A stretch of DNA of 64,000 nt from Bacteroidota bacterium (lineage in GTDB: Bacteria > Bacteroidota > Bacteroidia > Bacteroidales > Prolixibacteraceae). The notes beneath the pieces are model-generated. The model saw nothing but the letters and a program-made list of their open reading frames with translations. It ran no database searches and was not told where the DNA came from. Location of the stretch: NCBI GenBank assembly GCA_023251455.1, contig JAHEYT010000021.1, positions 57,968 to 121,967 of the forward strand, in the 5' to 3' direction. The position numbers were made by a program, and so were the translations under genes. Below, one piece after another: positions 54,837-63,997 of this stretch; within the stretch, counting starts at the first letter, position 1; the number at the start of each line of letters is the position of its first letter.

Positions 54837-55436
54837 TCATAAGCAAACCTTTTCAACCGCAATCACCGGCATTTCCTGAAAGTCTATCAAGGCATTTATC
54901 AATCCAACTTTCTGATACGAGCGAATATCTTCTTCCCTGATTTCCTTTTCCGAAATAATTCCCCGCTCAATCAGTAATTGTCGTTTGGTTCCCATAAGCA
55001 AAGGAGTTGTTGGAGTGAACCATTTTTCGCCATCAAAAAACAGCAGGTTAGCCGCAAATGAATCAGTTACAAAACCATATTTAATGATTATAATGTCATC
55101 GCAAAGCCCGCGTTGAGCAAACAATTCCTGAAGAACTTGTCTGTTGGTATATTTCAAATGGTAGTCAATCTGTTCATGATGAACAACCTTCAGACTTTGG
55201 ATAGTTCTGAAAACATAAGGTTCGATTTCAATCTTTTCAATTTCCGATCGATAAACCACACGCACTTTATATATTCCTGATTTACAATTTTCGGGAATTG
55301 TAATTGCCTTTACCAGTTCAATCTTTTCGGCATCAGGAAACAATTCGTTCATCGAACGATTCATCCGATTTTGATGATATTCCAAATTCTGAAGAATACC
55401 ATCTTTCAGTTTCAGCGATTCAACTAATTGGCACAT
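54837..55436 (-). CDS. pabC: aminodeoxychorismate lyase (aminotransferase class IV)
   Basis: This 199-residue protein is a class IV PLP enzyme with Lys95 (DYHLKYTNR) as the cofactor base and VTDSFAANLLFF at about residue 127. Compared with the usual Glu in the T-E-x-x-N motif it has Asp (VTD). It eliminates pyruvate from 4-amino-4-deoxychorismate to give 4-aminobenzoate for folate. Its start overlaps the stop of pabB by 17 bp, so the two are translationally coupled. Confidence 0.88.
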   Translation of the reverse strand: MCQLVESLKLKDGILQNLEYHQNRMNRSMNELFPDAEKIELVKAITIPENCKSGIYKVRVVYRSEIEKIEIEPYVFRTIQSLKVVHHEQIDYHLKYTNRQVLQELFAQRGLCDDIIIIKYGFVTDSFAANLLFFDGEKWFTPTTPLLMGTKRQLLIERGIISEKEIREEDIRSYQKVGLINALIDFQEMPVIAVEKVCL

Positions 55437-56403
55437 ATACTTTCTGAATTAATTCGTTGTATTCGGTCTGACAATCGCTTAGAAAGGTGATTCCTCCCCC
55501 ACTTTTAAAAATCAATTGATCACCATCCTGTTCCAAATATCGGATTAAAACACAACTGTCGAGGTTTTTTCCATCAAAAACACCAAAAACCCCGGTGTAA
55601 TATCCACGCTGATAATGCTCTGCCTGTTTGATGATCTCAACGGTTTTTGGTTTTGGAGCTCCGCAAATCGATCCGGCAGGCAGCAGTTTGACCAAAATAG
55701 TACCGATGGATTGCTGATAATTCGCTGGAAGGGTGCCCGAAATCTGCGAACTCATCTGCAACAAGTCGCCCCGATTGGTGCAAATCCGGTCGATGTACAT
55801 CAGCCGATCAACCTGCACATCTGATGCAACAATACTCAAATCGTTCCTGATCAGATCGACAATGGTGTGATGCTCGGCCACTTCCTTTTCGTCATTCAGC
55901 AAAAGTTCTTCAGCATTTTCGATGTTGGCATCAATGGTTCCTTTCATAGGGAATGACGAAATAACCCCGTTGTTGATGCGGACAAATATTTCAGGAGAGA
56001 AACACACAAACTGGTCTTTTAACCAGATTTTATAAGGCGCCTCGCTTCGGTGAAAAATTTCTTCCGGAATCAGATTCGTCTCAATCCGCGAAGGCATTGT
56101 GAGGTTGAGCAAATAGGTGTCGCCGTTATGGATGTGCTGCTGTACGCAATCAAACGCCTGCTGATAACGCTCCAATTCAACCGGATAAACATTCCATACG
56201 ACATCTTTTTCCGGATATTTCCCAGACTGATAATTGGCCAGTTCCGGCGTTTTCCAAAGAACAGAAGATGCATCACCCAACTCAAAAATCAGCGGTTTTT
56301 CGAAGTCAAAATCGATCACAAAAACGAATGGTTTGCCCATCGCCCCCAACTCATTCATCAGTTCCACCGTATGTTTCTGTATCTCTTTCATCGCAGGGTT
56401 CAA
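55420..56403 (-). CDS. pabB: aminodeoxychorismate synthase component I
   Basis: This 327-residue protein has the chorismate-binding domain features: SFPMKGT(I) with the catalytic Lys, DLIRNDLS, LLPAGSICGAPKPKTVEI and GYYTGVFG, ending in SGGGITFLSDCQTEYNE. It converts chorismate and glutamine-derived ammonia to aminodeoxychorismate, which PabC processes. There is no pabA/trpG next to it, so the glutaminase is encoded elsewhere. It shows no N-terminal anthranilate-type extension, typical of PabB of this phylum. Confidence 0.92.
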   Translation of the reverse strand: MNPAMKEIQKHTVELMNELGAMGKPFVFVIDFDFEKPLIFELGDASSVLWKTPELANYQSGKYPEKDVVWNVYPVELERYQQAFDCVQQHIHNGDTYLLNLTMPSRIETNLIPEEIFHRSEAPYKIWLKDQFVCFSPEIFVRINNGVISSFPMKGTIDANIENAEELLLNDEKEVAEHHTIVDLIRNDLSIVASDVQVDRLMYIDRICTNRGDLLQMSSQISGTLPANYQQSIGTILVKLLPAGSICGAPKPKTVEIIKQAEHYQRGYYTGVFGVFDGKNLDSCVLIRYLEQDGDQLIFKSGGGITFLSDCQTEYNELIQKVYVPIS

Positions 56404-56543
56404 AGATAGAAAAAAGCAGGAAGATAGAAGGGGGGCGAAAGTCCGGAGATAGGAGACAGGAAAGATGCAGACATGACAAGTGTTTCCGCAGAAAATTATT
56501 TCTGAATAGTGGTGGTTATTAATTTGTGTGTTATTTTTGAATC

Positions 56544-57224
56544 ATGAGCATTGCAGAAAATATAGACATCGTAAAAGCCAATTTACCGGCTCATGTTCAG
56601 CTTATTGCTGTATCGAAAACCAAGCCGGCCGCACTCCTGATGGAAGCATACGCCCATGGACAAAGAGCCTTTGGCGAAAACAAAGTTCAGGAGTTGGCGT
56701 GGAAATTTGAGGAACTTCCCAAAGACATAGAGTGGCACTTTATTGGCCATATGCAAACTAACAAAGTAAAGTACATTGCCCCGTTTGTCCATTTGATTCA
56801 CGGGGTTGATTCTTATAAACTGCTTAAAACTATTGATGCAGAAGCGAAAAAGGCAAACCGGATTATTCCCTGCCTGCTTCAGTTTCACATTGCCGAGGAG
56901 GAAACCAAATTCGGATTTTCCATTGCAGAAGTTACCGAAATGCTTCAATCTGACAAGTTTCATCTGCTAAAGAATATACAAATTTCAGGGGTAATGGGAA
57001 TGGCAACTTACACCGACGACGAAACCCAGATACATAAAGAATTTGCCTGCCTGAAATACTATTTCGATGGGTTGAAATCGGGATATTTTGCTGATCAACC
57101 TGAATTTAAGGAAATTTCGATGGGCATGTCGGGCGATTACCTGATTGCCATTGAAGAAGGAAGTACAATGGTCAGGATTGGAAGTACAATTTTTGGCGAA
57201 AGGAGTTACAATTCTGAAACCTAA
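56544..57224 (+). CDS. PLP homeostasis protein (YggS/PLPBP family)
   Basis: The 226 residues form the single-domain alanine-racemase-like fold. Lys25 in AVSKTKPA is the PLP site, and GENKVQEL, HFIGHMQTNKVK, EISMGMSGDYLIAI and MVRIGSTIFG are the family signatures. YggS proteins bind PLP without enzymatic turnover and maintain PLP and amino/keto-acid balance. The flavoprotein gene follows on the same strand and probably forms an operon with it. Confidence 0.93.
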   Translation: MSIAENIDIVKANLPAHVQLIAVSKTKPAALLMEAYAHGQRAFGENKVQELAWKFEELPKDIEWHFIGHMQTNKVKYIAPFVHLIHGVDSYKLLKTIDAEAKKANRIIPCLLQFHIAEEETKFGFSIAEVTEMLQSDKFHLLKNIQISGVMGMATYTDDETQIHKEFACLKYYFDGLKSGYFADQPEFKEISMGMSGDYLIAIEEGSTMVRIGSTIFGERSYNSET

Positions 57225-57269
57225 TGAGCCACTCAATTGTTATTTGATCAAAAATTTAAAAGAATCAAA

Positions 57270-58253
57270 ATGATTAATCTGGAAACCAATTACATGGGAT
57301 TACAATTAAAAAATCCCATCATCATTGCCAGTTCAGGCTTAACCAACTCTGTTGAAAAAATTAAAGACCTTGAAAAAGCCGGAGCCGGAGCAGTTGTTCT
57401 CAAATCAATTTTTGAGGAACAGATCAACAACGAAGTAAACAGCCAGATCAATCGCCAACCCCAGCATATCTTTCCTGAAGAAGAAGATTATATCTGGAAT
57501 TATACCCGGAACCATCTCATTACGCATCATCTGAATTTGCTGAGCGAAGCAAAAAAAGAAACCGAAATCCCGATTATTGCAAGTATCAGTTGTATGTCGG
57601 CTTCGGAATGGATTGTTTTTGCCAAAGATTTGGAGAATGCCGGGGCCGACGCGCTGGAACTCAATTTGTTTTTTGTGCCGACGGATCCACATAAAACGTC
57701 AGAAGAAATTGAGCAACTTTACCTGAGAATTGTTTCGGAAGTCAAAAAAAATGTAAAAATTCCGGTATCAGTAAAAATCGGATTTTATTACAGCAACCTG
57801 ATTGGAATGGCTAGTAAACTAGCAGCAAGCGGCGCCGATGCGTTGGTATTATTCAATCGGTTTTATGAGCCTGATATTAATCTCGAAAAACTGGAGCTGA
57901 CCACTTCTGAAGTTTTTAGTTCTCCGGAAGACATTCGCCGTTCGATGCGTTGGATTGGCCTCATTTCATCGCAACTCCCCAACGTTCAAATCGCTGCCGG
58001 AACAGGTATTCATGACGGAGAAGCCGTTATCAAACAATTGTTGGTTGGGGCACAGGTCACACAGGTTTGTTCTTCGGTTTACATCAACGGCTCGCAAATT
58101 ATTGCCGGAATGATCGCTGATATGACTGCATTTATGAAAAAGCGACATTTCAAGAAAATTGAAGATTTTCGTGGATTGTTATCCTATAAAAACATACCGA
58201 ACCCTGCTATTTACGAAAGAGCTCAGTTTATGAAGTATTTCGAAGGGAAATAA
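57270..58253 (+). CDS. dihydroorotate-dehydrogenase-like flavoprotein without the catalytic base motif
   Basis: The 327 residues (from the ATG at 57270, chosen over a TTG at 57237 because MINLETNYMGLQLKNPI matches homologous starts) form an FMN-binding TIM barrel: IIIASSGLTNSVEKI, AVVLKSIFEEQ, PVSVKIGFYYSNL and AAGTGIHDGE. The class 1 DHODH region that should hold the catalytic Cys or Ser (N-x-S-C-P-N) reads ELNLFFVPTD, so true orotate synthesis is doubtful. It may be an unrelated FMN reductase. It lies 45 bp after the PLPBP gene. Confidence 0.82.
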   Translation: MINLETNYMGLQLKNPIIIASSGLTNSVEKIKDLEKAGAGAVVLKSIFEEQINNEVNSQINRQPQHIFPEEEDYIWNYTRNHLITHHLNLLSEAKKETEIPIIASISCMSASEWIVFAKDLENAGADALELNLFFVPTDPHKTSEEIEQLYLRIVSEVKKNVKIPVSVKIGFYYSNLIGMASKLAASGADALVLFNRFYEPDINLEKLELTTSEVFSSPEDIRRSMRWIGLISSQLPNVQIAAGTGIHDGEAVIKQLLVGAQVTQVCSSVYINGSQIIAGMIADMTAFMKKRHFKKIEDFRGLLSYKNIPNPAIYERAQFMKYFEGK

Positions 58254-58270
58254 TCGCTAAGAACCAAGAA

Positions 58271-58305
58271 AAAGACCAGCCTGATCGATTCAAGCTGGTC
58301 TTTTT
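58271..58305. terminator. bidirectional terminator after the DHODH-like gene
   Basis: AAAGACCAGC and GCTGGTCTTT form a 10-bp stem with a 13-nt loop and a T5 tract between converging genes. Confidence 0.85.
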
Positions 58306-58331
58306 CCGTTCTACCATTTTCCAACTCCATT

Positions 58332-58859
58332 TTAAAATCCTATCGAAGGCAGAAAGTCGATCACATCCAACATCAGTGCTTTCTTTTGATCGGAGGCTGT
58401 TTTCATGGCTTCCTCAAGCCTGTCAATCTCCACATCAATTTTAGCCTGATCAATTTTGGCGGTCATATTTACGATAACTGTATAAGCCTCGAAAGCAACT
58501 AAAAAATCGCTATCGATCAGCAAATCGACAAATAGTGTCAGGTAATTGCTGTAATCCAAGCCGTTCTCCCAGCAACTCGCCACCAACTCCTTTAATTCAG
58601 GTGCATATTTCTGATTCTGAATGGCTTCAACAATCAACGGAATCGCATCGCTTTCCTTCAGGTTGGCAAACAAATCGGTAATTTTCGACTTTATTTCCGA
58701 ATCCGAACTCAGATGCAAAAGCTCGATAAGAAGCGGTATATCAGATACTTTTCCTGAGACGCGCAACTCCTCAAGGGTCTCAATTACCTTGAGCGAATCG
58801 GCTGATTTCAGTCCTTCCAGAATATTTTTGTGATCGTGATGTGTATGCTCTGTAGTCAT
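58332..58859 (-). CDS. HEAT-repeat-like helical protein
   Basis: The 175 residues are almost entirely helical with repeated 30-40-residue units such as DIPLLIELLHLSSDSEIKSKITDLFANLKESDAIPLIVEAIQNQ, of HEAT/armadillo character, and a His-rich start (TEHTHHDHK). It is likely a cytoplasmic scaffold. The function is unknown and it stands alone. Confidence 0.75.
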   Translation of the reverse strand: MTTEHTHHDHKNILEGLKSADSLKVIETLEELRVSGKVSDIPLLIELLHLSSDSEIKSKITDLFANLKESDAIPLIVEAIQNQKYAPELKELVASCWENGLDYSNYLTLFVDLLIDSDFLVAFEAYTVIVNMTAKIDQAKIDVEIDRLEEAMKTASDQKKALMLDVIDFLPSIGF

Positions 58860-59047
58860 CAGAAATTCGGGTTTTAATGTTTCGCAAATTTAATCATTTG
58901 AAGCAAGTTTGAGCCAATCCGTTTTCAAGGTTTATAAAAGTAAGGAATAAAATAAGGTTAAGAACCATTCGAAGTGGATGGATAATCGGATGCTTTTGCA
59001 CATGAAATCCGCCTTAATGATAACTTTGCAAGCCAATCCTTATCCTG

Positions 59048-60409
59048 ATGATGAATCAAAAAACTAAAGATCTCGCTGAATTGAGTGTTCCGAAATTGAT
59101 GCTGAAATTCTTTATTCCGGCATTTATCGGCGTATTCCTGAATGCGCTGTACAATATTGTCGACCGTATATTTATTGGTCAGGGTGTTGGATCGATGGCA
59201 CTTAGCGGAATCTCGGTCACGTTTCCGGTAATGCTGATTGTGATGGGTTTCGGAATGCTGATCGGTATCGGAGCCGGGGTTTTGGTTTCGATTAACCTGG
59301 GAAAACACGACATAAAAAAAGCCGAACAAGTTTTGGGAAGCAGTTTTTTACTGATGTTGCTCGTGTCGGTTCTGATTACAATTTTGGGATTTTCGATCAA
59401 AGGCGTACTTCTTCAATCGTTTGGTGCAACGCCCGAAACCATTGAATATGCGAACGATTATCTGAATATCATTCTGGCTGGGACTGTTTTTCAGGTGGTT
59501 GGCTTTTCACTAAACGCCATCATCAGGTCTGAAGGAAATGCTAAAATTGCCATGTATTCGATGATCATCAGCGCCGGCACCAACATGATTTTGAATCCTA
59601 TCTTTATTTTCGGATTTGGTTGGGGGGTAAAAGGGTCGGCTTATGCAACCGTAATTTCCATGATTCTGCTGACTATATGGGTTTTGGCACATTTCCGAAG
59701 TTCGAAATCGGTTGTAAAACTTAAAGCTGAAAACATTCGGTTCGACCGTAAAATACTGTTCGAAATTCTGGCTATTGGCATGGCTCCATTCTCCATGCAG
59801 ATTGCTAACAGTGTTGTTCAGGGATTGATTAACACCAAACTAATTGCCTTTGGCGGCGATTTGGCGGTGGGCGCAATGGGAATTGTAAACAGTGTTCTTA
59901 CCCTGATTGTTATGGCCATTGTGGCCATTAACATGGCTTCGCAACCCATTATAAGCTTTAATTACGGGGCAAAGTCGTACGTCAGGGTGAAAGAAACCCT
60001 GCGCATAGCCATTCTGGCGGCAACCGCAATTGCCATATTTGCGTTCGCGGTAGTCGAAACCATCCCATCGAATATTGTAAAGCTGTTCAATTCAACCGAT
60101 GTCGGTCTTCTCGATTTTGGGAAAGAAGGATTGCGAATGAGCCTATTGGCATTGCCTTTTGTCGGTTTTCAGGTGGTTGTAGGTAATTTCTTTCAATCGA
60201 TGGGGAAAGCCAGAATTGCCGTTTTGCTCACTTTGCTTCGCCAGGTCATTATCCTAATTCCACTACTCTTTATCCTTCCGAATTTCTTTGGGCTTAATGG
60301 CATTTGGATGGCCATGCCTATTTCGGATTTGTGTTCGGCAGTTGTGGTGGTATTCTTCCTGGTCAACCAGTGGAAAAAACTGGGCAATTTAATTGAGACC
60401 CACAATTAA
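59048..60409 (+). CDS. MATE-family multidrug/Na+ efflux transporter
   Basis: The 453-residue membrane protein has 12 hydrophobic helices in two MatE halves. Family segments include LFNALYNIVDRIFIG-like FLNALYNIVDRIFIGQGVG, GISVTFPVMLIVMGFGMLIGIGAG and in the second half SMQIANSVVQGLINTKLIAFGG. It exports organic cations or drugs in exchange for H+ or Na+. The start at 59048 has a second in-frame Met at residue 2. Confidence 0.93.
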   Translation: MMNQKTKDLAELSVPKLMLKFFIPAFIGVFLNALYNIVDRIFIGQGVGSMALSGISVTFPVMLIVMGFGMLIGIGAGVLVSINLGKHDIKKAEQVLGSSFLLMLLVSVLITILGFSIKGVLLQSFGATPETIEYANDYLNIILAGTVFQVVGFSLNAIIRSEGNAKIAMYSMIISAGTNMILNPIFIFGFGWGVKGSAYATVISMILLTIWVLAHFRSSKSVVKLKAENIRFDRKILFEILAIGMAPFSMQIANSVVQGLINTKLIAFGGDLAVGAMGIVNSVLTLIVMAIVAINMASQPIISFNYGAKSYVRVKETLRIAILAATAIAIFAFAVVETIPSNIVKLFNSTDVGLLDFGKEGLRMSLLALPFVGFQVVVGNFFQSMGKARIAVLLTLLRQVIILIPLLFILPNFFGLNGIWMAMPISDLCSAVVVVFFLVNQWKKLGNLIETHN

Positions 60410-60440
60410 TCAGGCGGGAAAAGTCTGGGAAATAATTCTT

Positions 60441-61328
60441 TTAGCAATCTACCGTAACTCCAACCTCCCTTAACACTTTAATCTGATCAGGCGAAATTTT
60501 ATTCCCGCTTAAATCGGCATATTCCAGTGCCTCAATTTCGAGCAAAGGCAAAATATCGCCAATCGAATTGTTCGACAAATCAATGCTTTTCAGTTGCTGC
60601 AAATTGCTGATGTCGTCGATGTACTCAATCTGGTTATTCGACAAATTCAGTTCCTGAAGGCTGCCCAGACTGGCCAACGGCGAAAGATCATAAATACGGT
60701 TGAACGACAAATCGAGCGACACCGTGTGAATGCAATATTCAACGCCATCCAGATCGTTAATTTCTGCTTCCGAAAGCTCAATTTCGTCCATATCTTCCAG
60801 GTAATAGGTCGGAAAAGTGGTGTCGATATCGCCATATTGCCTGATTTGCATGGCCTCGTAAAACGAATATCCGTCTGATCTCGCCTTTCGCTTTCCGTTG
60901 CGGTTTTTTTTCTTTTTATCCTGAAAATAGCTGAACCCGCAATCTTTTACGTCCCACTCGTATTCCGGATGATAGTCGATATCCTCAAAACTTTCGATGT
61001 TGGCGGCTATTTCTTCAATGTCCTGAATAACAAAAACATGTTCGAAACGGGCAAGAGTTAAGACATCGCCTTGCACGGCTGCCAGGTTAATCAAACCACG
61101 GTAGTACTCGCCCCGATCGGGATGATACAGCGAAATGATCTTTGCAAAACCTTTACCATCCGATTCAATCACAATCTCACCCCATTCCGAGATCATTCCT
61201 GAAATAATATTCAGTTTCTCGAATTCCTTTTCCTTGTACAAACGGATCAGGTTACGGGTAATCTTGTTCAGGTTGGCTTCCGAATATGACTCCAGTAGCC
61301 GTTCCGACAAATCTTTTGTTTCCTGCAT
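60441..61328 (-). CDS. leucine-rich-repeat protein
   Basis: This 295-residue protein has a charged helical N-terminal half and SDS22-like leucine-rich repeats from about residue 205 to 290 (VSLDLSFNRIYDLSPL, LQELNLSNNQIEYI, LKSIDLSNNSIGDI, YADLSGNKIS). A basic patch KDKKKKNRNGKRKAR separates the two parts. It probably mediates protein binding. The cupin gene 8 bp upstream in transcription order is in the same operon. Confidence 0.85.
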   Translation of the reverse strand: MQETKDLSERLLESYSEANLNKITRNLIRLYKEKEFEKLNIISGMISEWGEIVIESDGKGFAKIISLYHPDRGEYYRGLINLAAVQGDVLTLARFEHVFVIQDIEEIAANIESFEDIDYHPEYEWDVKDCGFSYFQDKKKKNRNGKRKARSDGYSFYEAMQIRQYGDIDTTFPTYYLEDMDEIELSEAEINDLDGVEYCIHTVSLDLSFNRIYDLSPLASLGSLQELNLSNNQIEYIDDISNLQQLKSIDLSNNSIGDILPLLEIEALEYADLSGNKISPDQIKVLREVGVTVDC

Positions 61329-61336
61329 AAATCAAA

Positions 61337-61696
61337 TTATCTTTCTTCTTCCTGAAATTTCAGGAAATCTCCGTCAACGATCAACAATTTCACCCCGCTT
61401 TTGGTTGCCGAACGGTGCGAACTCAATTCATCGGTCACCACATAAGTCATCCCCTGAGTCAGCACCGAATGATTGCCATCTTCCGATTCGCTTACAAATT
61501 CGCCCTCCAGGCAATGCACAATATGCCCTTTTCGGCACCAGTGATTGGCCACGTAACCGGCAGAATATTCAACAATGCGAATCCGCAGTCCGGGTAGCTG
61601 AACCGTTTGCCAGAAAGCAGTACCGGTTTCGCCCGGATGTTCAGTTTTAGAAACAGTTGACCAGTCGATCGTTTGGAAAGGGATGTTTGTACTCAT
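61337..61696 (-). CDS. DHCW-type cupin-fold protein
   Basis: This 119-residue protein is a single cupin: RIVEYSAGYVANHWCRKGHIVHCLEGEFVSES matches the DHCW cupin motif, with Asn in place of the motif Asp but His/Cys/Trp kept. The likely metal site uses these His and Glu residues. The reaction is unknown. It is the first gene of a pair with the LRR protein and lies upstream of a GTCATT repeat array. Confidence 0.82.
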   Translation of the reverse strand: MSTNIPFQTIDWSTVSKTEHPGETGTAFWQTVQLPGLRIRIVEYSAGYVANHWCRKGHIVHCLEGEFVSESEDGNHSVLTQGMTYVVTDELSSHRSATKSGVKLLIVDGDFLKFQEEER

Positions 61697-61701
61697 TTTT
61701 T

Positions 61702-61790
61702 GTCATTTATAGTCATTTGATAGTCATTGGTTGTCATTGTTTATTGATCGTTTTACTACAAATGACGCGAAGCAAATGACCACAAATGAC
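61702..61790. repeat. GTCATT/AATGAC inverted array, second copy
   Basis: Four GTCATT words (61702, 61712, 61723, 61733) and three AATGAC complements (61761, 61775, 61785). The right block AATGACGCGAAGCAAATGAC is nearly the same as at 54790. It lies between the cupin gene and the DUF3795 gene. Confidence 0.72.
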
Positions 61791-61823
61791 CCTGATTTAC
61801 TGTAAACTGAGACTGAACGCTGT

Positions 61824-62267
61824 CTATTGCAACTGCGGCCCGTTGCCAACCACAATTTTTCCGCGATAATATTTCATTTTGATTTCGCCGGAGCGCTCAG
61901 TAAATGCTTTCAGTCCGATTTGGTTAATCAGGCAAAGGTTGAATACTTTCAGGTTGTGGGGCAGTACATCGGCGCGGTCGGCGCAAGGTTGAAGCCTGTT
62001 GCAGGGAAAATCGGTGCAGGCAGAGCAAAATTCGAGCTCGTTGTCTTTTACGCAGTTCCAGGTATCGCAAACCGATGGTTTTACCGGACAATTTCCTTCA
62101 ACGGCCCGGCATCCGGGACAAGGCAGTTTTTCTGCCGGGATTCCGCGCTGAATCATCCTTTCGTAGATTTCATCGTTTTTTGTCAGCGTGTGCAGCTCGC
62201 AAATGCCACAATCAATACCACAGGGGGCGACCATGCTCAAACGGTCAGTGAGTGTATTTGAAATCAT
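61824..62267 (-). CDS. DUF3795-family Cys-rich protein
   Basis: Starting from the internal Met (position 62267, MISNTLTDRL), the 147 residues have a cysteine-rich N-terminal half: APCGIDCGICELH, PCPGCRAVEGNCPV, CDTWNCVKD, FCSACTDFPCNRLQPC. The pattern fits DUF3795, possibly a metal or iron-sulfur binding protein. The longer reading from 62321 would add MDGCITGLVLLKIKNQYN, which looks non-native. Function unknown. Confidence 0.85.
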   Translation of the reverse strand: MISNTLTDRLSMVAPCGIDCGICELHTLTKNDEIYERMIQRGIPAEKLPCPGCRAVEGNCPVKPSVCDTWNCVKDNELEFCSACTDFPCNRLQPCADRADVLPHNLKVFNLCLINQIGLKAFTERSGEIKMKYYRGKIVVGNGPQLQ

Positions 62268-62441
62268 GTTATACTGATTTTTTATTTTCAGCAAAACTAA
62301 GCCAGTTATGCAACCATCCAAATTTAGATTGATTGAATGCCCGATTACACCGAATGAATAGGATCATTTAAGGTGTTGAATTTTGTGAGGTCAGCACTGA
62401 ATTTCTATTCCGGTAGTCTTTCGTAAATGTTGGTCAGACTT

Positions 62442-63143
62442 TTAACTTTTGTCTTCGTTGAACTTGGCTAAAAACACTTTCACAATCTGAGCCACATCGG
62501 AGTGAAATATATATCCCATTTTTTCAGGATCACCGCTCCATTTTGCTTTATATGACTTCCATTTCTCCAGAATCTCCTGATCAGTTAAACTATCACAATT
62601 TTCGCCCATGCTTCCGAATAAGCTTTTCAAGATATGAATAACATCTTGTTTGTTTTCAGTTTGGTAACCCAGATTTATCCAGTTGTCGGAGTCTTTTCGC
62701 AGCAAGTTTTGCAACTTAATTACGTTCTGATAAAATCCGCCATCAAAATTCTTTAATTCTTCTTTGCATTTCTTTAGTTCCTGAGCAATTTCCTTGCAGG
62801 CGACAGATGCTGTATCTCCGCCGGAAACAACACTTTTCGAGATCCGGTCAATCTTTTGTGCCAAAGTTGAATCCGGAAATTGACGAAAGTGACTCCCCCA
62901 TATATTTTCGATTGCCTGGTTGGTTTTTGGCTCTTTTGTTCCTAAAATACTGGTTACTATTTCGGTAGAGCCAAAAAACACCGAAAGGAGCAGCGCAAAT
63001 AAAAAGTACATTTTTATAGAATTTAAGATCGGGATGCGAACTTCCGATTTATCCTGTTCTTTCGACAGCAACCGATACGAAAGAATGGCCAGAGCCAGCG
63101 AGATTCCAATAGCGCCATACTTCAAAAAATCTAAAAATTCCAT
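62442..63143 (-). CDS. hypothetical membrane protein
   Basis: The 233-residue protein has two N-terminal hydrophobic helices (about 8-26 and 44-70) followed by a soluble, charged region with coiled-coil tendency (EIAQELKKCKEELKNF). No family is recognised. It lies 11 bp after the D-amino-acid transaminase gene on the same strand, so the two are probably co-transcribed. Confidence 0.6.
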   Translation of the reverse strand: MEFLDFLKYGAIGISLALAILSYRLLSKEQDKSEVRIPILNSIKMYFLFALLLSVFFGSTEIVTSILGTKEPKTNQAIENIWGSHFRQFPDSTLAQKIDRISKSVVSGGDTASVACKEIAQELKKCKEELKNFDGGFYQNVIKLQNLLRKDSDNWINLGYQTENKQDVIHILKSLFGSMGENCDSLTDQEILEKWKSYKAKWSGDPEKMGYIFHSDVAQIVKVFLAKFNEDKS

Positions 63144-63154
63144 CGTTTATTGAG

Positions 63155-63997
63155 TTATAGTTGTGTTTGTTCAAAGAATTTATCCTGAATAAAAAGGGTT
63201 ACCGGTCCGGGCTTTCCATCACCAACCAGCGCGTCATCGATTTGCACCACCGGTGTTACTTCACTTCCAGTGCCTACAATCATCATTTCGTCCATGTTGG
63301 CCAGTTCCGAAGCCGGAATGCCTTCCTCAACCAACTGAATATTATTCTGATCGCAGATTTCCCTGATGACTATTTTCGTGATACTTGGCAATATCAGGTT
63401 CGAGTCGGGATGGGTGTAAACCACACCATTTTTCACGGCCATAAAGCTCGAATGAGTGCCTTCTGTTACAATACCATTTCGGATAAAAATAGCTTCTGCG
63501 GCATCATGCTCATCGGCTTTTTGAGCATACAAAACATTGGGAAGCAACGAAATTGATTTGATATCGCAGCGCAGCCAGCGGATATCCTCGGCAGTGATTA
63601 CCTTGACTCCGTTTTCGAGCTGATCTTGCTTCGAAGCAAAAGGAAAAGCAGTAGCATAAACCGTTGGCTTTGTGTTTTCGGGAAACCGGTGAATTCGGGT
63701 GTGGCTTCCGCGGGTAATCTGAAGGTAAATCCCAGCTTCCTGGTTGGCTAATCCGTTTTGTTCCAGAAGCGATTGAAACACCCCTTCCAACTGATCCAAA
63801 CCGCCAAAATCGATCCGGACTTCGCGCAAACTTCGCTTCAACCGTTCCAGGTGATCGGGATACCGGAAAGGCTTTCCGCCATAATATTTAATCACTTCGT
63901 AAATGCCGTCGGCAAAGTTAAACCCACGATCTTCGGGTGAGATCACTGCCTCCGTTTTTGGAATCAGCTTGCCGTTCAGGTATATTGTTTCGTTCAT
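63155..63997 (-). CDS. dat: D-amino-acid transaminase (class IV)
   Basis: The 280 residues match the D-alanine aminotransferase group: Lys147 in RCDIKSISLLPNVL for PLP, ITRGSHTRIHRFP (the D-amino-acid carboxylate site) and TEGTHSSFM with Glu179. It makes D-glutamate and D-alanine for peptidoglycan. The start lies only 3 bases inside the window edge, and a hypothetical membrane protein gene follows 11 bp downstream. Confidence 0.9.
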   Translation of the reverse strand: MNETIYLNGKLIPKTEAVISPEDRGFNFADGIYEVIKYYGGKPFRYPDHLERLKRSLREVRIDFGGLDQLEGVFQSLLEQNGLANQEAGIYLQITRGSHTRIHRFPENTKPTVYATAFPFASKQDQLENGVKVITAEDIRWLRCDIKSISLLPNVLYAQKADEHDAAEAIFIRNGIVTEGTHSSFMAVKNGVVYTHPDSNLILPSITKIVIREICDQNNIQLVEEGIPASELANMDEMMIVGTGSEVTPVVQIDDALVGDGKPGPVTLFIQDKFFEQTQL

